Notes: generated from the letters alone by a model not told the origin. DNA of 9,013 nt from Pseudolysinimonas_A sp044239695 (GCF_044239695.1 NZ_JBIIAW010000108.1:1-9013); one strand, 5' to 3'; shown: positions 1 through 7,865, numbered from the stretch's first letter. Numbers and translations are program-made.

Positions 1-516
1 GTCGGCTTCGCGGGCCCGGGCGACGAGTCGCCGCATCCATCGCCGCGCCACGAGCAGCAGCCCGCCGCCGGCGACGAGGCAGAACCAGCCGGGCGGAGTG
101 GTGGCGAGTACGCCGAGGGTGTCGACACCGAGCAGCGCCCCGCCGAACAGCCCGAGCGCCGGCAGTGCCAGAACCACGCGCGAGGTCGCGAGGGGGCCGG
201 CGAGGGCGACCGCGACCTCCCGGCGCGCGTCGTCCGTCGCGACGAGCACGTCCCCGAGCCGGCCGAGGGTCGCCGCGAGGGGGGCGCCGGACTCCGTCGC
301 CACGCGCCACGCCGCGGCGACGCACGCCCAATCGGAGGCGTCCGCGGCATCCTGGGTCACCGCGAGGATCTCGGCCGGCAGCCGATCGGCCCCGTCGGCC
401 TGCGCGATCCGCCGGGCGACGGGATCGGTCGAGCCGAGGTGCTGCCACGCCGACAGCGGGGGGAGCCCGGCTTCGAGCAGCACCGCGAGACGCAGCACCG
501 ACGACGACGCGGTCAC
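1..516 (-). CDS. tadB: TadB-like type II/IV secretion platform protein (T2SSF domain), 3' end outside window
   Basis: This is an inner-membrane platform protein of the Tad/Flp pilus machine, which would work with the TadA ATPase encoded just upstream. The first 172 residues are present; the gene runs off the window at base 1. A T2SSF-type helical domain shows as LLEAGLPPLSAWQHL (residues 13-27) and RVATESGAPLAATLGRLGDV (71-90), the usual paired pattern of a hydrophobic helix followed by SGAPL. Two hydrophobic segments follow at about 111-135 and 143-158, then a basic stretch (RRWMRRLVARAR) expected on the cytoplasmic side. The GTG start overlaps the tadA stop as GTGA, and a GAGG Shine-Dalgarno sits about 7 nt upstream inside tadA, so translation is probably coupled. 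TadB and TadC share this fold; TadB is preferred because it directly follows tadA, as in other actinobacterial tad loci. Family assignment is firm; the B-versus-C choice is inferred from order. Confidence 0.85.
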   Translation of the reverse strand, partial: MTASSSVLRLAVLLEAGLPPLSAWQHLGSTDPVARRIAQADGADRLPAEILAVTQDAADASDWACVAAAWRVATESGAPLAATLGRLGDVLVATDDARREVAVALAGPLATSRVVLALPALGLFGGALLGVDTLGVLATTPPGWFCLVAGGGLLLVARRWMRRLVARAREAD

Positions 517-1475
517 CCGCGCACCTCGAGCCGGCCCCGCCGATCGACCCCGAGCGTCCCGACGGCAGCCAACCGGCGCCCGGACGGCGTGCGCTCCACA
601 TGGAGCACGGCGTCGAGCGCGCTCACCGCCTGGCGGGCGACGGCGTCGGGGGACATTCCCGACAGCGCGCCGAGCGCCTCGAGTCGCGCCGGCACGTCGG
701 CGAGCGAGTTGGCGTGCAGGGTGCCCGCGCCCCCGTCGTGGCCGGTGTTCAGCGCGGCCAGCAGTTCGCGCAGCTCGGCGCCGCGGCACTCGCCCACCAC
801 GAGACGGTCGGGGCGCATCCGCAGGGCCTCGCGCACGAGCCGATCGAGCCCGACGCCCCCCGCACCTTCCAGATTCGCTTGCCGCGCCTCGAGCGAGACG
901 ACGTGCGGGTGCGCGATGCGAAGTTCGGCGACGTCCTCGAGCACGACGATCCGCTCGTGCGCGGGCGCGGAGCCCAACAGCGCGGCGAGGAACGTCGTCT
1001 TGCCGCTGCCGCCGGCGCCGGTCACCAGCAGGTTGGCCCGCCGCGCGACGAGGTCCCGGATGCGCCCCGCGTCGACCTGCGCGAAGAACCCGGCGGCGTC
1101 GAGGTCGTCGAGCGAGGGTCGCGCCTCGGCGGGGAGACGCACCGAGACGAGCGCTCCTCCTCCCGAGACGGGCGGCAGGACGACGTGCACGCGCACCCCG
1201 TCACCGAGACGCACGTCGACGCACGGCGTCGCCTCGTCGACGTGCCGTCCGCCGAGCGCGACGAGGCGCACCGCCAGCTCGCGCGCGGCGGCGGCACCGA
1301 CGCGGATGGCGTCGATCACCCCGGCGCCGGCGCCCCGGTCGGCCCACACCGTGCCGTCGCCGTTGAGGAAGACGTCCGTCACCCCGCGTTCCGCGACGAC
1401 GGCCGCGAGGGGCCCGAACTCGCCCGCGGGGATGCCGCGTGACACCCCGCTTCCCCGCGCGACGAAGGCTGTCAT
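513..1475 (-). CDS. tadA: TadA/CpaF-type secretion ATPase of the Tad (Flp) pilus
   Basis: This cytoplasmic ATPase of the VirB11/PulE/CpaF family powers Flp pilus assembly. Counting 320 residues from the ATG at 1475, the N-terminal part has GVTDVFLNGDGTVWADRG (residues 31-48), typical of the family. The Walker A motif is GAGGSGKT (153-160), the catalytic-glutamate (Asp box) region is VVLEDVAE (177-184), the Walker B region is DRLVVGECRGAE (223-234), and the His box is NTGHDGGAGTLHAN (243-256). All catalytic elements are intact. The protein is shorter than proteobacterial CpaF, as actinobacterial forms often are. The start is uncertain: GTG at 1505, ATG at 1475 and GTG at 1445 are all in frame. 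GTG 1445 has a GGGGA well spaced upstream; ATG 1475 is chosen because the nested inverted repeats at 1481-1570 then fall wholly in the leader. The stop overlaps the tadB GTG. No CpaE/Ssd-like gene precedes it, which is unusual for an actinobacterial tad operon. Confidence 0.92.
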   Translation of the reverse strand: MTAFVARGSGVSRGIPAGEFGPLAAVVAERGVTDVFLNGDGTVWADRGAGAGVIDAIRVGAAAARELAVRLVALGGRHVDEATPCVDVRLGDGVRVHVVLPPVSGGGALVSVRLPAEARPSLDDLDAAGFFAQVDAGRIRDLVARRANLLVTGAGGSGKTTFLAALLGSAPAHERIVVLEDVAELRIAHPHVVSLEARQANLEGAGGVGLDRLVREALRMRPDRLVVGECRGAELRELLAALNTGHDGGAGTLHANSLADVPARLEALGALSGMSPDAVARQAVSALDAVLHVERTPSGRRLAAVGTLGVDRRGRLEVRG

Positions 1476-1480
1476 CCCCC

Positions 1481-1570
1481 GAGGTTCCGTCTCACCGGCC
1501 CGCACCCCCAGTTCGGGGCGGGGGACGGCGAAAACGGGCGGAACCGACGAACTGGGGAGGACGGAACCTC
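1481..1570 (-). promoter_or_regulatory. Nested inverted repeats in the tadA leader, possible structured 5' UTR
   Basis: Two perfect 10-bp inverted repeats are nested. The outer arms are GAGGTTCCGT (1481-1490) and ACGGAACCTC (1561-1570). The inner arms are CCCCAGTTCG (1506-1515) and CGAACTGGGG (1548-1557). In a tadA transcript the 3' outer arm would end 5 nt before the ATG at 1475 and contains the only GGA close to it. A second CGGAACC lies inside the inner loop (1539-1545) and could compete for that arm. There is no U-run, so it does not resemble an intrinsic terminator. A regulatory role is inference; the repeats are directly visible. Confidence 0.4.
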
Positions 1571-1703
1571 CGGAGCCCGTGTACCCCGATCCATCGCACG
1601 GCTCCGCCCCCCGTCAGGCTCTCCGCCGCGCGCTGCGGCCAACCACCCGAGCGACCCGGATGCGTCGAAATCCCCGCAGATACGGGGCTGATTAAGCGAG
1701 AGG

Positions 1704-1735
1704 GGCGGCGCCCATTGGGGGGAACGGGCGCCGCC
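1704..1735. repeat. Perfect 10-bp inverted repeat (hairpin) with G-rich loop
   Basis: The arms GGCGGCGCCC (1704-1713) and GGGCGCCGCC (1726-1735) are perfectly complementary, with a 12-nt loop holding ATTGGGGGGAA. No T-run follows on either strand, so a classical intrinsic terminator is unlikely. The loop motif recurs 35 bp downstream. Confidence 0.55.
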
Positions 1736-1759
1736 ACAGCGACGATGGATTGGGGGGAA
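1714..1759. repeat. Direct repeat ATTGGGGGGAA, two copies 35 bp apart
   Basis: ATTGGGGGGAA occurs at 1714-1724 (inside the hairpin loop) and at 1749-1759. An exact 11-bp repeat with a six-G run stands out from its surroundings. It could be a pair of binding sites for a regulator of tadA or acs. The protein is unknown to me. Confidence 0.45.
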
Positions 1760-1801
1760 TCGCGAACGTCGCAAGCCGAGATTGCGCTCGGATGGTCCCG
1801 A

Positions 1802-1823
1802 GTGTACTCCAAATGGAGGACAC
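1802..1823. promoter_or_regulatory. 22-bp operator-like imperfect palindrome
   Basis: The arms GTGTACTCC (1802-1810) and GGAGGACAC (1815-1823) match as inverted repeats at 8 of 9 positions around the centre AAAT. This is the size and symmetry of a site for a dimeric helix-turn-helix repressor. It lies about 135 bp upstream of the proposed acs -10 box and about 330 bp from tadA, so which gene it would control is open. I do not recognise it as a known site. Confidence 0.4.
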
Positions 1824-1957
1824 CGCAACGGGGAGATTTCCCACACATCGCCCAGAGTCCGCAAGCCCTTGCTCACCCCCTTTCCGGGGCACGCGTGCCG
1901 GGCGAACAGGGCTCCGTCACGGGGCGAAACGCACACGGGATGTCGACGTACGCTGGC

Positions 1958-1963
1958 TAGGAT
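1958..1963 (+). promoter_or_regulatory. Probable acs promoter -10 element
   Basis: TAGGAT fits the actinobacterial SigA-type TAnnnT pattern and has a TG four bases upstream of it. No convincing TTGACA-like -35 lies 16-18 bp upstream. Transcription from about base 1970 would give a leader of roughly 84 nt before acs. Confidence 0.45.
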
Positions 1964-2022
1964 CGAGGCAGGACCCCACCTCGGGGACCCCCGGCATCGC
2001 CGCCCGGCCGGTCTCATTCGAG

Positions 2023-2044
2023 GACAGTTTTTCTGTCAAGGAGG
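2023..2044 (+). promoter_or_regulatory. Small hairpin abutting the acs Shine-Dalgarno AAGGAGG
   Basis: GACAG (2023-2027), TTTTT (2028-2032) and CTGTC (2033-2037) form a 5-bp hairpin that ends exactly where the Shine-Dalgarno AAGGAGG (2038-2044) starts. The Shine-Dalgarno lies 9 nt before the ATG at 2054 and fixes that start. The hairpin is AU-loop and weak; it leaves the ribosome site exposed. Confidence 0.6.
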
Positions 2045-2053
2045 GCCCCTGCC

Positions 2054-4048
<1,995 letters not shown>

Positions 4049-4071
4049 GGTTCAGGCCGGGCCGGGCGCGT

Positions 4072-4089
4072 TTCTCCGGAGAATCGAAC
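4072..4089 (+). repeat. Dispersed repeat, copy 1 (TTCTCCGGAGAA-N-CGAAC)
   Basis: The 12-bp palindrome TTCTCCGGAGAA is followed by TCGAAC, 23 bp after the acs stop. It is 17/18 identical to the copy at 4520-4537. It borders the left side of the gene relic. Confidence 0.6.
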
Positions 4090-4091
4090 CC

Positions 4092-4515
4092 TCCCAGCTC
4101 AGTCCGCCCGGGGCCATCGCCTCGGCCGTCCGAGCCGGGTCGCTCCTCCGTCTTCGACGCGCGTGGTACGCGGCCGTCGGCACCCCACTCGAACAGAGGA
4201 TCGCGGTCGCGATGGGCGGGCGGATCGGGGCGGTGTCGGCGGCCCGGAGCTACGGGATGTGGACCGGAAGCGACGACGCCATCCATGTCAGTTGGTCGCC
4301 ACACGGCCGCATGCGACCCGAGCCTGGCGATCGCCATGACCGACTCGGCATGTCGCCTGGGGCTGGCCCGGCCGGACGTGTTGAGAGCGCTCATCCGCAA
4401 CGCACCCCGTCGGGTGCGCGACGCGGAAGCGGCCATCACTGAGGACTGGCCTGGCTGCGGCACCAGAATTCTCGCCGCCGTGGAGCGCGGCGACCACCTT
4501 CGGCGCATCCGCTGA
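4092..4515 (+). pseudogene. Relic of an AbiEi-antitoxin-like / DUF559 family gene, internally deleted and truncated
   Basis: Two collinear pieces in different frames resemble the AbiEi-like N-terminal and middle regions of the DUF559 proteins common in Micrococcales. Piece 1 (about 4092-4310, third forward frame) reads through AIASAVRAGSLLRLRRAWYA (4116-4175), GGRIGAVSAARSYGMW (4215-4262) and DDAIHVSWSPHGRM, the usual order winged-helix end, RRxWYA, GGRxxxVSAAxxxGxW, HVSxxPH. Piece 2 (about 4309-4515, first forward frame) reads CDPSLAIAMTDSACRLGLAR and then RALIRNAPRRVRDAEAAI, matching the middle ADSALRxGL...APRRVR region, and stops at TGA 4513-4515. About 45-60 residues are missing between the pieces, the helix-turn-helix start is incomplete, and the C-terminal Vsr-like nuclease domain is absent. 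No start with a ribosome site exists. Recognition is from memory of the family's consensus, without a search, but the matches fall in the right order. Confidence 0.6.
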
Positions 4516-4519
4516 ACGC

Positions 4520-4558
4520 TTCTCCGGAGAAACGAACGTGAACTCCGGAGAAACGAAC
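4520..4558 (+). repeat. Dispersed repeat, copies 2 and 3 in tandem
   Basis: TTCTCCGGAGAAACGAAC (4520-4537) and AACTCCGGAGAAACGAAC (4541-4558) are 21 bp apart and share 16 consecutive bases, CTCCGGAGAAACGAAC. They sit between the gene relic and the 3' end of the RidA gene, in the same orientation as copy 1. Symmetry extends only to the 12-bp core and there is no T-run, so neither copy looks like a standard terminator. Confidence 0.6.
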
Positions 4559-4569
4559 TCGAAGCAGGG

Positions 4570-5031
4570 TCAGGCGAATTCGAGGATGAGTTCCAGCTCG
4601 ACCGGGGAGTCGAGCGGGAGTTCGGCGACGCCGACGGCGCTGCGGGCGTGGCGTCCGGCGTCGCCGAACACGTCGCCGAGCAGCTCGGAACCGCCGTTGG
4701 CGACCGCGGGCTGACCGGTGAACCCGGGCGCGGAGTTGACGAACACGACCGCCTTGACGACCCGGGTGACCCGGTCGAGCGACCCGATCGCCTCGGCGGC
4801 CGCCGCGAGCGCGTTGAGCGCGCACTGGCGGGCGAGACGCGCGGCGTCCTCCGGCGTCACGGCGCCGCCGACCTTGCCGGTCGCGGGGAGAGCGCCGTCG
4901 ACGAACGGCAGCTGACCGGAGGTGAAGACGAGGTTGCCGGTGACGACGGCGGGCACGTAGGCGGCGACCGGCTTGGCGACAGCGGGCAGCTCGAGGCCCA
5001 GTTCGGCCAGGCGCCCCGCGACGGCGCTCAT
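4570..5031 (-). CDS. RidA family protein (YjgF/YER057c/UK114; reactive enamine/imine deaminase-like)
   Basis: RidA-type proteins hydrolyse reactive enamine/imine intermediates released by PLP enzymes; other family members act on different substrates, so the exact activity is unproven. The 153-residue protein carries VVTGNLVFTSGQLPFVDG (residues 29-46) and a helical segment EDAARLARQCALNALAAAAE (61-80). It ends with HARSAVGVAELPLDSPVELE (128-147), where Arg130 corresponds to the substrate-carboxylate-binding arginine of RidA (Arg105 in E. coli). It is longer than the ~128-residue E. coli protein owing to an N-terminal extension and an insertion around 98-125, as in the actinobacterial subgroup. 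The ATG overlaps the stop of the upstream DUF4177 gene (ATGA), so translation is probably coupled; no clear Shine-Dalgarno is seen. An in-frame extension to 5202 is rejected because it would run through the DUF4177 gene in another frame. Confidence 0.92.
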   Translation of the reverse strand: MSAVAGRLAELGLELPAVAKPVAAYVPAVVTGNLVFTSGQLPFVDGALPATGKVGGAVTPEDAARLARQCALNALAAAAEAIGSLDRVTRVVKAVVFVNSAPGFTGQPAVANGGSELLGDVFGDAGRHARSAVGVAELPLDSPVELELILEFA

Positions 5032-5198
5032 TCGGAGACCGCCAGCGGACGCTTCAGATAGGCGACGAGTCCGCCCTCCGGTCCGGTCACGATCTGCACG
5101 AGTTCCCAACCCTGGGAACCCCAGGTGTTGAGGATCGCGGTCGTGTTGTGGATCAGCAGAGGCGTCGTGACGTATTCCCAGGTGGGCATTGCAGGCAT
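5028..5198 (-). CDS. DUF4177-family small protein
   Basis: This is a 56-residue protein (53 if started at the ATG at 5189) of unknown function. The sequence WEYVTTPLLIHNTTAILNTW followed by GSQGWELVQIV and VAYLKRP is the classic DUF4177 pattern: WEY at the start, GWELVQ in the middle, and a closing AYLKRP strand. It was identified from this pattern despite its small size. It is the first gene of a two-gene unit with the RidA protein (ATGA overlap), an arrangement widespread in actinobacteria; in M. tuberculosis the same pair lies near whiB4 and ponA2. The ATG at 5198 gives MPAMPTWEY and the ATG at 5189 gives MPTWEY; homologues usually begin MPTWEY or similar, so 5189 is a real alternative. 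Neither has a good Shine-Dalgarno. A TAGGGT box at 5235-5230 could serve as the -10. Confidence 0.88.
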   Translation of the reverse strand: MPAMPTWEYVTTPLLIHNTTAILNTWGSQGWELVQIVTGPEGGLVAYLKRPLAVSE

Positions 5199-5228
5199 CC
5201 ATTCAGGTTCAGGGCGCAGACCGTCGCG

Positions 5229-5235
5229 TACCCTA
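5229..5235. promoter_or_regulatory. Back-to-back -10 elements for the PBP (+) and DUF4177-RidA (-) units
   Basis: On the plus strand TACCCT (5229-5234) lies 6 nt before the PBP ATG at 5241, so the transcript would begin at the A of the ATG (leaderless). On the minus strand TAGGGT (5235-5230) is offset by one base and would give a 25-35 nt leader for the DUF4177 gene. Both fit TAnnnT. A TTCAGGTTCAGG direct repeat at 5203-5214 covers the -35 zone of the plus promoter. Confidence 0.5.
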
Positions 5236-5240
5236 ACCCT

Positions 5241-7865
5241 ATGCCCGCCCAGAAATCGACGGCCGCCAGCCTGTTCACGGCCATCGCAGGGACCCTCGGT
5301 TTCAGCGCCCTCGCCGGCGTCCTCGTCACCGTCATGGTCGCCCCCGCCATCGCCGTCACCGGCATCACCGCCAACAACACCGTCGGCATCTTCAACTCGC
5401 TGCCCGAGTACATCGAGCTCGACTCCGGCAGCCAGCAGAACACGATCGTGGTGAACAACCCCAGTCAGGATCCGGAGAACCCGGACGACGACTACATCAC
5501 CGTCGCGACGCTCTACGACCAGAACCGGCAAGAGATCGCGCTCGACGAGATGAACGAGTACGTGCAGTGCGCGGCCGTCGCGGGCGAAGACCGCCGCTTC
5601 GACGAGCACGGCGGGGTCGACATGCCGTCGCTCATCCGGGCCGCGGTCGGTCAGGTCACCGGCGACGACGGGGCCGGTGGCGCGTCGACGCTGACGATGC
5701 AGTTGGTGCGCAACATCCTCCAGCAGCAGGCGATCAACGACGAGACGCTGACCGAGGAAGAGCGCAAGCAGGAGATCCGCAACGCACTCGACCCGACCAT
5801 CGACCGCAAGATCAAGGAGATGAAGCTCGCGATCGGCCTCGAGAAGAACTACTCGAAGGACCAGATCCTCGCCGGCTATCTCAACATCGCCGGCTTCGGC
5901 GGCAACACCTACGGCGTGCAGGCCGCGGCGTACGAGTTCTTCGGCGAGACGGCATCCACCCTGACGGCCGTGCAGGCCGCGAGCCTCATCGCGATCGTGC
6001 AGTACCCGAGCACGCGAAGCCTCAACTCCGACGACAACTTCGCGGCCAACCAGGAGCGCCGCGATGTCATCCTCGGCTTCATGGCCGACTACGGCTGCAT
6101 CACCGACGCCGAGTACGACGAGGCTCGCGCGATCCCGGTGGATGCGGACTTCGTCAACCGGCAGCCGTCGGTCGTCGGCTGCCGCAACGCGACGCCCATC
6201 ATCTACGGCTTTGTCTGCGACTACGCCAAGCGCACCGTGACGTCGCTGACGGCGCTCGGCGCCACCGAGGACGAGCGCAGTGCCGCGTGGAAGCGCGGGG
6301 GTTATCAGCTCGTCCTGACGATCGACCCGCGCCTCCAGCAGGCCGCCTACGACAACGTCCTCGCCTGGGCCCCGGCCGATGAGACGCGCTTCGACCTCGG
6401 CGCCGTCGCCACGTCGGTTCAGGTCGGCACGGGCAACATCGTCGCGATGGCGCAGAACAAGTACTTCGACGACTCCCCGGATGCGGCTGAAGACGTCACC
6501 AAGGACGCCGTCAACTACGCGGTCGATCGCGACCACGGCGGTTCGATCGGCTTCCAGCCCGGGTCGACGTACAAGCCGTACGTGCTGCTCGCCTTCCTCG
6601 CGGCGGGTCACGGCGTCAACGAGTCCTACAACGCCGGTGTTCGCGAGGTGAACCAGGCGGAGTTCGCCGACTCCTGCGCCCCGGAGTCGGTCGGCAGCAA
6701 CGTCGTCGGCCCGCCGTGGGGCGGCAAGTACGACTTCAAGAACGACTCCAACGAGCAGGGGTCGTACACGATCGTGCGCGGCACCGCCGCCTCGGTGAAC
6801 TCGGTCTTCATCCAGATGGCGAAGGCCGTCGATCAGTGCGACATCAAGAAGCTCGCCGAGTCGATCGGGGTGCACAACGGCAACCCGGATCAGGAACTGA
6901 TCACCCGGCCCTCGTGCTCGATCGGTGGCTGCGAGAACGCGATCGCCCCGCTCCAGCAGGCGGCGGCCTACGCCGCCATCGCCAACTCCGGCGTCTTCTG
7001 CGAGCCCCGCATGGTGGGCTCGGTGATCATCGAGGAGACCGGCGAGGTGCTCGAGGGCGAGCCCGTGAAGTGCGGCCAGTCTCTGGTCTCTCCGGAGGTC
7101 GCCAACACGGCCGCCTACGCCATGGAGGCGGTCATGCGCGGAACCGGTTCGGCGTCGAACCCGAATGATGGGACCCCGTACATCGGCAAGACGGGAACGA
7201 CCGACAAGTCCATCCACACCTGGATGGTCGGGTCGTCGCGTTCGGTGGCGACCGCGGTCTGGGTCGGCAACGTGCAGGGCGACCAGGCGATGCGCAACAT
7301 CCGAATCAACGGCACCAGTGGTGGTCTGCTCCGTCACCGGATCTTCAAGCCGCTGGCCCAGGCCATCGACGCCATCTACCCGGGCGGAGGGTTCCCCGGA
7401 CCCGCCCCCGAACTGCTCACCGGCTCCCCCGTCGAGGTCCCGAATCTCGTCGGCACGACGCTCGAGCAGGCGAACGCCGCGCTGACTCTCGCGGAACTCG
7501 GATTCGAGGACGGCGGCCAGGTCGATTCGGATCTGCCGGCCGGTCAGGTGGCGAGCACGGAGCCCGCTGCCGGCGCCTCTGTCTCCCGCGGAACGACGGT
7601 TCGGGTCTTCACGAGTAATGGGCTGGCCCAACCCGTCCCCAACGTCGTCGGGATGAGTCCCAGCGCGGCGGACAGTGCTCTCCAGGCCGAGGGCTTCGAT
7701 GTCGCCACCGTCTGTTACGACCCGAGCGACGTCGCGGAGTATCCGACGACACCGCCACCGGACAACACCGTGATGTCGCAAGATCCGCCAGCGGGCGCGA
7801 TGCGCAACCCGGCGAACACGACGGTGACGATCACCTACTACCGAACGACACCCGGGTCCTGTTGA
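5241..7865 (+). CDS. Class A (bifunctional) penicillin-binding protein with two C-terminal PASTA domains, PonA2-like
   Basis: This is a membrane-anchored peptidoglycan polymerase and cross-linker of 874 residues. A short cytoplasmic tail and one transmembrane helix (about 11-40) lead to a GT51 glycosyltransferase domain. That domain shows EDRRFDEHGGVD (116-127, catalytic Glu116), GASTLTMQLVRN (147-158) and RKIKEMKLAIGLEKNYSK (189-206) with the following GYLNIAGFGGNTYGVQAAA (212-230). The transpeptidase domain has STYK (442-445, nucleophile Ser442), SVN (518-520) and KTGTT (650-654). PASTA domain 1 spans about 732-792 and PASTA 2 about 797-868; these bind muropeptides or beta-lactam-like ligands in known cases. 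Twelve cysteines, most of them outside the membrane, and a C-terminal Cys874 suggest disulfides. The start is ATG 5241: there is no Shine-Dalgarno, but a -10 box at leaderless distance. The stop overlaps the next gene's TTG (TTGA). The neighbouring metallophosphoesterase matches the PonA2 context in M. tuberculosis. Confidence 0.97.
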   Translation: MPAQKSTAASLFTAIAGTLGFSALAGVLVTVMVAPAIAVTGITANNTVGIFNSLPEYIELDSGSQQNTIVVNNPSQDPENPDDDYITVATLYDQNRQEIALDEMNEYVQCAAVAGEDRRFDEHGGVDMPSLIRAAVGQVTGDDGAGGASTLTMQLVRNILQQQAINDETLTEEERKQEIRNALDPTIDRKIKEMKLAIGLEKNYSKDQILAGYLNIAGFGGNTYGVQAAAYEFFGETASTLTAVQAASLIAIVQYPSTRSLNSDDNFAANQERRDVILGFMADYGCITDAEYDEARAIPVDADFVNRQPSVVGCRNATPIIYGFVCDYAKRTVTSLTALGATEDERSAAWKRGGYQLVLTIDPRLQQAAYDNVLAWAPADETRFDLGAVATSVQVGTGNIVAMAQNKYFDDSPDAAEDVTKDAVNYAVDRDHGGSIGFQPGSTYKPYVLLAFLAAGHGVNESYNAGVREVNQAEFADSCAPESVGSNVVGPPWGGKYDFKNDSNEQGSYTIVRGTAASVNSVFIQMAKAVDQCDIKKLAESIGVHNGNPDQELITRPSCSIGGCENAIAPLQQAAAYAAIANSGVFCEPRMVGSVIIEETGEVLEGEPVKCGQSLVSPEVANTAAYAMEAVMRGTGSASNPNDGTPYIGKTGTTDKSIHTWMVGSSRSVATAVWVGNVQGDQAMRNIRINGTSGGLLRHRIFKPLAQAIDAIYPGGGFPGPAPELLTGSPVEVPNLVGTTLEQANAALTLAELGFEDGGQVDSDLPAGQVASTEPAAGASVSRGTTVRVFTSNGLAQPVPNVVGMSPSAADSALQAEGFDVATVCYDPSDVAEYPTTPPPDNTVMSQDPPAGAMRNPANTTVTITYYRTTPGSC

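Larger units (their letters stand above)
1506..2053. other. Divergent intergenic region between tadA and acs, no credible gene
   Basis: About 550 bp separate the two divergent genes. Translation in all six frames gives only low-complexity Arg/Pro/Ser-rich products without family resemblance, so I see no gene here. The region instead carries several dyads and repeats, listed separately: part of the nested tadA leader repeats, a CCCCG/CGGGG mini-hairpin (1672-1687), a 10-bp perfect hairpin (1704-1735), the repeated ATTGGGGGGAA, a CTCGG/CCGAG dyad (1787-1802), a 22-bp operator-like palindrome (1802-1823), the acs promoter and a small hairpin next to the acs Shine-Dalgarno. I could not place a tadA promoter with confidence. 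Confidence 0.6.

Noticed and set aside
98..1695. Overlapping plus-strand open frames opposite tadA/tadB
   Set aside because: Arg/Ala/Ser/Pro-rich shadows; the minus strand carries intact Walker and T2SSF motifs.
1439..1960. Possible small gene in the tadA-acs gap
   Set aside because: No recognisable motif, no ribosome site and Arg/Pro-rich composition; the DNA is better explained by regulatory dyads.
4520..4558. CTCCGGAG palindromes as rho-independent terminators of acs and ridA
   Set aside because: The stem would be only about 6 bp with no loop (a self-complementary palindrome) and no T-run follows on either strand.
5148..5240. Upstream in-frame extension of the PBP
   Set aside because: The extra 31 residues are not membrane-like, overlap the divergent DUF4177 gene, and the -10 box lies just before the ATG at 5241.
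5028..7781. Very long minus-strand open frame opposite the PBP
   Set aside because: It is the antisense of the PBP in a GC-rich genome; its product is a low-complexity Asp/Arg/Val/Gly-rich sequence. Only its last 56 residues (the DUF4177 protein) are real.
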